Below are positions 57,632 to 64,000 of a stretch of 64,000 nucleotides of DNA, piece after piece. The position numbers and the translations under genes were made by a program. Origin of the DNA: Onthophagus taurus (taxonomy: Eukaryota > Arthropoda > Insecta > Coleoptera > Scarabaeidae); the NCBI RefSeq assembly GCF_036711975.1, contig NC_091966.1, positions 19,847,501-19,911,500 of the forward strand, read 5' to 3'. The notes below the pieces were generated by a model. That model was not told the origin of the DNA, searched no databases, and saw nothing but the letters and a program-made list of their open reading frames with translations. Each line of letters begins with the position of its first letter. Position 1 is the stretch's first letter.

Positions 57632-58602
57632 TTAGGCGGCACGTGTACGGTCGAAAATAATTTGAGCCGTTATATATTGTCGATTTATATCGAATTTTCG
57701 ACACGACGAATCGTGGTATCCATCCACAGCCATTTTGGAATTTTGAAATACCTGAAACAGAAAGGTGTTTGAGAATTTTTTTTGGGGGAAGTTATTTTTG
57801 GAATAACAGCATCGATCCTTACCTTTTCGACCACCAACCTGACGGCGTCCACTGGAAATTTTCATGTACTTTTGGAAAAGGAACTCTCAACTTAGTTTTT
57901 GATAAAACGAAAAAAAAAAAAAGCTCAGAGTGTTGTTAACTTTTCCATATTCATTTATAATTTCATTTCATTTAACATCAGTATATATAAACATATATAA
58001 TTTCAGTTATCTTATTTTTTTTGTAAAAGATTTGATTGTTTGACACTTTTCTGAGTTGGAAAGTGATCAATTTGTTCGTCAACACTGAGCTCTTTGTTTT
58101 CGGGGAATTGCGCGTACTTACAATCTTATTTTATTTTTCTTTTAAAGGGTTTACGTTTTATGCTTTTTTTTTTTAAATATTACTGATCGTTTTGAAATTT
58201 TCTTTTTGTTGTTGAATTGTATTTTTTTTTTTATTATATCGAGCTTTGCCTTAAAATTTTTTTTTTGTGTATTTTGTGAATGAGTATCTCCTCAACCTAC
58301 CTTAATCCTATTTCACACACATCGTCACTTCCTCGTTAGTGGGTGTCGCAAGATTAACGAGGTGGCGCCTTTAAATAAAATAAATTGGAAATAATAATTT
58401 TAATAATTTTTTTTACCTGCGGCAACAACACTTGGGTTGGAAAAGTTGAGGAATTGGGATTGTCCTTGTTTGTGTGGATTTTCAATGTAGATATCAACGC
58501 TAACGATTTCAGGCGTGACAAGGTGTATTTGATTTATAGTTCTTAGAAATTCATTATCAGCCTCTAATCCATTACTTGGAACGAATTTCAAGATAAGCGT
58601 AA
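57632..58602 (-). CDS. Last three exons of an unidentified gene
   Basis: Minus strand. Exon A (58602-58417) follows an acceptor TTCTGTAAG and reads TLILKFVPSNGLEADNEFLR, then TINQIHLVTPEIVSVDIYIE and NPHKQGQSQFLNFSNPSVVAA. A 29-bp micro-exon B (57851-57823) adds VDAVRLVVEK. Exon C (57751-57632) gives VFQNSKMAVDGYHDSSCRKF, then DINRQYITAQIIFDRTRAA and a stop. All donors are GTAA and acceptors are AG, and the phases match across both joins, which supports a real gene. The product's 5' part lies upstream, beyond recognisable sequence or outside the window. I do not recognise the family. The micro-exon assignment rests on phase and splice sites only. Confidence 0.6.
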
Positions 58603-59346
58603 CTTACAGAAAATGAATGTTCCACTACTTAAAAAAACCTGTATAACATTTTTTCGGCAAAACTACACAATAATTTACAAACAGCTCCAAATAGCACAAA
58701 AATTGTAATAATCCAAAGATTCTCTTTTTATTTTGTCTGAAAACCATAACCTCTATATTCCATTTTTATGTCAATTCTTGTTCAAATTTGCATCAATTTA
58801 TTCCAATTTTTAACGATAACCAAAAAAATTATTGTCGTCACAAACCAACATGTATAAGAGAGAAGTGTACAGCGTGTCGAAATTTCGATGGGTTTGCAGG
58901 GTATCTCAGTTATTATGAAAGAGAGAAATTTGGGGCTTTCGCGAACCTGAGCTGCTTTTTTGTGAAACTTACAATGGCACAAACCAAATTTTCATAGCCC
59001 TCTTCGTTTTTGATATACAGGGAGTGTTTCAAAATTTACGATTTTCAGACACCTCCTGTATATCGGCTATCCGGAAACGTAAAAACTGGTTCTAATAGAT
59101 TTTTTCACGTAGAATCCAATGGTGCACGTAGAATTTTTCTAGTCATCACGGTTTTTGAGTTATAAAGAGTTAAGTATTTTAGAAGTTGACTATTCAGTAT
59201 TTGAGTTGTGTTTATGTATAAACACAACTCAAATACTGAATATTATATATATATAATATATATTATATATTTTATTATTATATTATTTTTATTATTTACT
59301 TTATTACATAAAGTTACTCTTATATTATAAAAGTAAGCGAATAAAT
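58603..59346. other. Intron or intergenic repeats
   Basis: At 58862-59075 there are diverged pieces of the GGCTATCTCAGAAACTAT repeat family and a terminus-like GATATACAGGGAGTGTTTC. At 59205-59245 there is a hairpin, TTTGAGTTGTGTTTATG with its inverse. At 59245-59300 there is an (AT)n stretch. Confidence 0.45.
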
Positions 59347-60073
59347 TACAGACACAATTTCGCCACATTTAAGTAATTTTAAAAAAAAGTAACTTACATG
59401 TCATGATCTCGTTTTTCGTGAGACATTCGCGAATATCTCACTTATTATCAACGATGGAGTATTATATATGGAGTATTATAAATAAAACATTATATGGGCA
59501 ACTTTTTACGAAGAATTCAGTGGCGTAGGAAGAATTTTTTTCCCATCTTTTATTTTCGAGATTTTAGACGTAACTTTATTTTTTTAAATGGAAACTGTTC
59601 TTTTATAGTTGGGTAATAACGACACTCTCTATCTATTGGTGTTCACTTTATTACTGAAATCACAACTGGTTCTTCTTTTACAACCGTCTACATTGAACTT
59701 AACCTCTATTCTTTATACTCACATTAGTATATTGTGTTGCCTATATAACAGAAACCATAGTTGACTATGACCTAAAATAATTTGTTATTTTCTTCTCATA
59801 GCAAATATATATTGTTTGAGGGGTATATTTCTTATAGTTATTGAATAATTAACAAAAATTCATTTTGTTCTATCTAAAACTAATGTATGCATTTAAAAGT
59901 TAATGTTGCTATGGTGATAACCATACGTACATACTATGACGATAGCTGTTCGGAGTTTTCGGCATTAGCATATTCTCGAAAAACGAGATCATGACATGTA
60001 AGCTACTTTTTTCTATCTCTTTTAGTTTCGGAGATAGCCTATGCGGACATCGAAATTGGGACACCCTGTACAA
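59347..60073. mobile_element. TIR element, 0.73 kb
   Basis: The inner arms TTACATGTCATGATCTCGTT (59393) and AACGAGATCATGACATGTAA (59981) are perfect inverses. The outer right end is GGACACCCTGTAC, and the left end is diverged. It interrupts the 3' end of the non-LTR relic next to it, and its bases extend that relic's open frame artificially. Confidence 0.55.
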
Positions 60074-60990
60074 AGGTCGCAGTTATTAAAATCTTCGAGA
60101 GAATACAAGCATTTTGATATTAACATACTTTTAACAGTTGAGTTAAATTTCTGGGGATTTAACAATTTGAAATTGTTAGGCAATTTATTGTATAATTTAG
60201 CACCTTGAAAATGAACAACCTGTTGTGTTACATTTAATCTATGAGTTGGTAACTCAAGAAGATCTTTATGGAGAGTGTTATAACTATGTAGTTGGCAGTT
60301 GGTTGTAAACTCACTCTTATGATTATGAACATAGTTCAAGCACGCCAAGATATAGGTGGTAGGTATAGTAAGTATACAGTGCCTTTGAAACGACAACCTA
60401 CAAATCTCATTTGTCTTAAGGTTACCAAGGGCACGTACACACCGTTTTTGTAGAAGAAACACTCTTCCCACACGTAGAGCAGAACCCCAAACTGCTATAC
60501 CGTAGCCTGCAACAGAGTGAAAGCACGAAAAGTAAGCCGCCCTAGCGGCCTCAAGATATTCAAAATGCAAACCCAAAAACTTCACGCTTGATTAATCTCG
60601 TTGAAAAAAATTTCATAAATTGGGTTTTCTCATTATTTAGTACCAATCTATTTGCGCTCATCCAATCAGTCACCATGTGCAGAATTTCGGTACTTTTGTT
60701 ATTAATAAATTCCACTGTACTGTCTCGCACTACTAACGTCGTGTCGGCAAGTCATTAACATATATGTATAATAAAAAGTAAGGGGCCAAGGATAGACTCT
60801 TGAGGGACCCCGCAGCCGCATTTCTTCATATTGGAAATTTCTCCATTCCAGTAGACAGACTGATACCTATTGAAGAGGTAAGATTCAATCAGTTTATAGG
60901 ATGTACCTTTTATTCCATAAAAGTGCAATTTATTTAGAAGTACTCGTAGTGTAGTGTAGTGCCGAAAATTCAAAACAAACGTTCAAAACA
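60074..60990 (-). pseudogene. Non-LTR reverse transcriptase relic
   Basis: Minus strand. NFRHYTTLRVLLNKLHFYGI, then GVPQESILGPLLFIIHI (motif B) lie at 60973-60755. The next block, with the YxDD motif, is lost: NDLP is followed almost directly by ADTTLVVRDSTVEF in another frame. The C-terminal region FHSVAGYGIAVWGSA, then LQKRCVRALGNLKTNEICR (60585-60080) follows. With the catalytic Asp pair deleted, it is dead. Confidence 0.8.
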
Positions 60991-61318
60991 AAATACAAAT
61001 TGATAGGTTCGGGCTCCGGTAACTCAGTGAAGAAGGGAGGGTTCTGATCTAAATAAGGGCGCCACGAACTTAATTCGAAACCTATCAATACAAACCTTTG
61101 ACCCAGCAAGTCCGAATGCAATGTCAAAGGAACAGAAACAAGTACAAAAGTTGATCAATTTTGTTAATCAAAATAATTGTAATAATAATATAACTAATAA
61201 ATAATATACCAATAATGATCTTCAATAATAAAAAGTAAAGTTATGAAACCAATTTCTATAAACTTTATAGAAATCTTAATATACATATACAGAATATATA
61301 CAGAATATCTTAATATAC
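60991..61318. other. Intergenic, no gene seen
   Basis: AT-rich with a short inverted pair, TTGATAGGTTCGGG and CGAAACCTATCAA (60998 and 61075). Confidence 0.4.
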
Positions 61319-61760
61319 ATGGGGTCGCAAATGCCTCCTTAACGAGATATAGCGGGTGAAAGATTCTTTAAAATTAAACATTATCTGCAATAAAAAGCCC
61401 TTTTTTAAAAATATTTTCATCGCCACTGCTAATTTTGTCAAACGGGCAGTATTTTCGTGTAAAGTGATCAATTATCTATCAATTGGTCTCTTACAAAACT
61501 TTGATTAAAGGAACAGTTTTTGATTGAATTAACAAATTTGCTACAAACGTGTTCTTTCTAAAAAAACTATTGCTTTGTTCAAAGTTTTGAAAGAGACCAA
61601 TTGATAGATGATCACTTTACACGAAAATACTTCCAGTTTGACAAAATTAGCAGTGGTGTTGAAAATATTTTTAAAAAAGGACTTTTTATTGCAGATAATG
61701 TTTAATTTTAAAGAAACTTTGACCCGTTATATCCCGTTAAGGAGGCATTTGGGACCCCAT
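61319..61760. mobile_element. 442-bp foldback MITE
   Basis: Arms of about 170 bp start ATGGGGTCGCAAATGCCTCC and end GGAGGCATTTGGGACCCCAT, with CAATTGGTCTC at their inner ends. It is non-coding. Confidence 0.75.
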
Positions 61761-61839
61761 CTATATTAAGACTATTCATCTTAATTTTTGTTGTATTACC
61801 TGCCCTAGAAGTCTGTCAGCGGTTTTTTGAATCATCCTG

Positions 61840-62431
61840 TATATACCGGGTGATTCAGACCACCCGTACCAGGGATTGCAATTTGGAAGAAGTTGTAATA
61901 GAAAATATGATAATAAAATCGTATATGAAGAATTCGATGCACCTGTTTTTATCACGCTGGTAACACCGGAAGTTGGTGGTAATGACATCAACTTAAAAAT
62001 TTTCCAAAATGTCATATGAATTAAGTTTTATCGTAGAATAGGTGTTTCATCATTGTGTAATCATTGTTATTGTTTGTTCAGATTGTTATTTAATTAATTA
62101 CTTCAGCATTTTTTATAATACATGTTTAGTTATCATTACTGCAATGATCAATAGCACTTAAACGTTGCATTAAATCTAAGAAGAGTTAAAGCAAAAGTTG
62201 TTTATTTTTAAAATATCTATTCTATGATAAAACTTAATTCATATGACAACTTGGAAAAATTTTAAGTTGATGTCATTACCACCAGCTTCCGGTGTTATCA
62301 CCATGATAAAAACTGGTGCATTGGATTTTTCATATACGATTTTATTATCATATATTTTATTGCAACTTCTTAGGTAATCGCGTTTTTGAGAAAAATCCCT
62401 GGTACGGGTGGTCTGAATCACGCGGTATATA
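61840..62431. mobile_element. 592-bp foldback MITE
   Basis: Starts TATATACCGGGTGATTCAGA and ends TCTGAATCACGCGGTATATA. The arms are about 190 bp and also share GATGTCATTACCACC. The flanks CCTG and CAGG are themselves inverse, so the true ends may be a few bases further out. Confidence 0.75.
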
Positions 62432-62883
62432 CAGGTGTATCTGAATGACTGCAACAAACTTCAAGGGGTGATTCTTTGGCGAATTTTAAGGGTACTTTCA
62501 TATATGAACCATGGGCGACTTCGGCTCCCCTAAGAAGCTACACCCCTCCAAAAATGGCGGAAAATTTTGGTTTAACTTATTTTTCTCAAAAACCATAAAC
62601 GCTAGGAAAATGAAATTTGGGGAATATGTTTAACTCATAATAGGGCACGTTTTGATGCTATTTGTACTTTCAACCTACCCTTCTAAACTACTAAACGTAA
62701 CCACCCCCGTTCAATTTATGCCTAGATTTTTTTTATGAAGATGATAAATGCATTGGAAAAATTTCATTTAGATAGGCAAAACTATTCTAAAACTTTTTTA
62801 TCTCTCTGAAGTTCTTCGAAAATTTAATAATTTCTGAGAAAAAAAATAATTAAGCAAACACTAACTGTTAAGCTGTAGGGTTG
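62432..62883. other. Intergenic, no gene seen
   Basis: Nothing recognised. Confidence 0.4.
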
Positions 62884-63171
62884 TTAATCGAAAATTGGAT
62901 TGAATTTTTAATGAAAAAACCTTAGTGGGCTTTGCAATCTTTGTCAGAAATATTTTTGACGTTTAAATGTCAGTAGTTTTCTTACTATTATTATTATTTT
63001 ATTTAAAATTTTGAGCGTAAATGCGATAGAACTTTATTCAAAAATTAATTTGAAAAACAATAATAATAGTAAGAAAAACACTGATATTTAAACGTCAAAA
63101 ATATTTCTAATATAGATTGGAAAGTCCACTAAGATTTTTTCATTAAAAATTCATTCCAACTTTTGATCGAT
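62884..63171. mobile_element. 288-bp foldback MITE
   Basis: Arms of about 125 bp with ATTTTTGACGTTTAAATGTC and the inverse GACGTCAAAAAT-like arm (with substitutions), separated by about 40 bp. Non-coding. Confidence 0.65.
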
Positions 63172-63399
63172 ATTTCTTGCAGTTACGACACTGTGTACAT
63201 AAAGTAAGGAATGAATTCGATAAACATTCGGGGCATATTCTTCCAGAAAAAGTCTGGGACATCTATGTTATTTTTTAATGAGTCTTATTTGCGATAAAAT
63301 TAAAATGTACAGATATCCCAAAATTGAGATACGATTCCTATGTTGACATTTTTAAATAATAATAAGCGTTTTATAGTTTATACATAATTTACAATATTT

Positions 63400-64000
63400 T
63401 ACAATACATGTATACACCCAAACCCTCTACCCTCCTCCCCCATCTCCACGCCCTTACCTACTCGCCTCAATCACCTCCCTCATCCATCTTTTGCCCTCAC
63501 TCTCTTCCCCCAAAATCTGCTTTCTGTCCATCGTCTCCTCCCTTAGCTCACTACACCCTCTCAGCATGTGTTCCAGCGTCTCCCAATCCTCTCACACAGC
63601 CTACACCACCTCTAAACATAGTCCGCCCAGTACCTGTTCCCTCTCTCCGCGTAGCCACAGCGGAATCTGGCCACCAATCTCTTCCCTTCATCATCCCCCT
63701 CCATCAACAGATGCTTTGGCAGTTCCTCTGTCACTATCTCCCCATATCTTACATTATATCCCCCTTCCCGCATATGTGACCTACTTTCCTGCCTCTGTAT
63801 GACCCGTCCCTATCCCGCAGTTTTCTCCACATTTCACCTCTCTCCACTCTTCTGTTGTCGATCTGAGTTAGTTAATATCCCACTCTCCTATAACATCCTT
63901 CCCTATCTCGCTGCCCATGTATCAGCCTCCTCTCCTTAATTTCCCTCCAGCACTCTTCCGGGATCGTGCATGGCGGTCTTTCTTCTATCCTTTCCTCGTA
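63400..64000 (-). pseudogene. Non-LTR retrotransposon 3' coding end, running off the window
   Basis: A C-rich plus strand in an otherwise AT-rich region. On the minus strand, broken frames give EERPPCTIPEECWREIKERR near 63970. Near 63650 they give KRLVARFRCGYAERGNRYWA and a Cys pair followed by RRWNTC. This resembles the C-terminal 'RFRCGxxERxxxYWxxxxxRxCRxCxxxxETxEH' region common in insect non-LTR ORF2 proteins. Several stops. The plus-strand proline-rich frames here are shadows. Confidence 0.55.

Noticed and set aside
63408-63802. Proline/serine-rich plus-strand frames that could pass for a secreted protein
   Set aside because: The minus strand matches a non-LTR C-terminal zinc-type region; the proline richness comes from reading G-rich codons backwards.
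1-64000. tRNA or rRNA genes
   Set aside because: No stretch with a convincing B-box plus acceptor-stem pairing was found by eye; a covariance-model scan would be needed to exclude them.

Overview
The window is AT-rich, intron-bearing eukaryotic DNA from an insect, possibly a beetle; the order is a guess, because no marker in the window decides it. It holds five host gene loci in a large amount of transposon debris. The loci are: an intronless, heat-inducible HSP70 (about 9.86-12.14 kb, + strand); ARPC1 of the Arp2/3 complex (21.8-23.0 kb, - strand); DPH1 of the diphthamide pathway (23.6-24.8 kb, + strand, divergent from ARPC1), with a truncated second copy at 29.46-30.02 kb; an FBXO21-type F-box gene (37.0-38.8 kb, - strand, one 60-bp intron); and the last three exons of an unidentified gene (57.6-58.6 kb, - strand). 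They belong to unrelated pathways (chaperone, actin nucleation, translation-factor modification, ubiquitin ligase), so nothing suggests that they work together.

Layout. 0-9 kb: mariner, non-LTR and piggyBac relics and a 1.63-kb long-TIR element. 9.2-12.1 kb: hAT MITE, HSP70 promoter and HSP70. 13-21.4 kb: five decayed transposases in a row (mariner, hAT, Tc1, jerky/pogo and one that captures a DGCTSQNR-type DDE family). 21.8-30.5 kb: ARPC1, DPH1, a small palindromic element with two hammerhead-like ribozyme motifs, a 2.6-kb hAT-like element filled with a dimeric satellite, and a partial segmental duplication of DPH1. 30.5-36.5 kb: a non-LTR relic split by a second long-TIR element, and a second satellite array. 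37-41.5 kb: FBXO21, a tandem repeat, BESS-motif and ORF1p relics. 41.8-53.1 kb: a nested stack in which a satellite of about 143 bp is split by a piggyBac element (TTAA duplication), itself split by an 8.1-kb Polinton/Maverick-like element (6-bp duplication, TIRs over 1 kb) whose only recognisable gene is a protein-primed-type DNA polymerase B. 53-64 kb: foldback MITEs, a pogo element, the end of the unidentified gene and two non-LTR relics.

The strongest leads are: (1) four hammerhead-like motifs whose stems I and II covary between copies, two of them in elements with 12-13 bp target duplications and one with a natural empty site in the DPH1 duplicate; (2) the polymerase-only Polinton-like element with intact catalytic motifs and repeat-rich arms carrying many TGACGTCA palindromes; (3) the three-level nesting with all target duplications readable.
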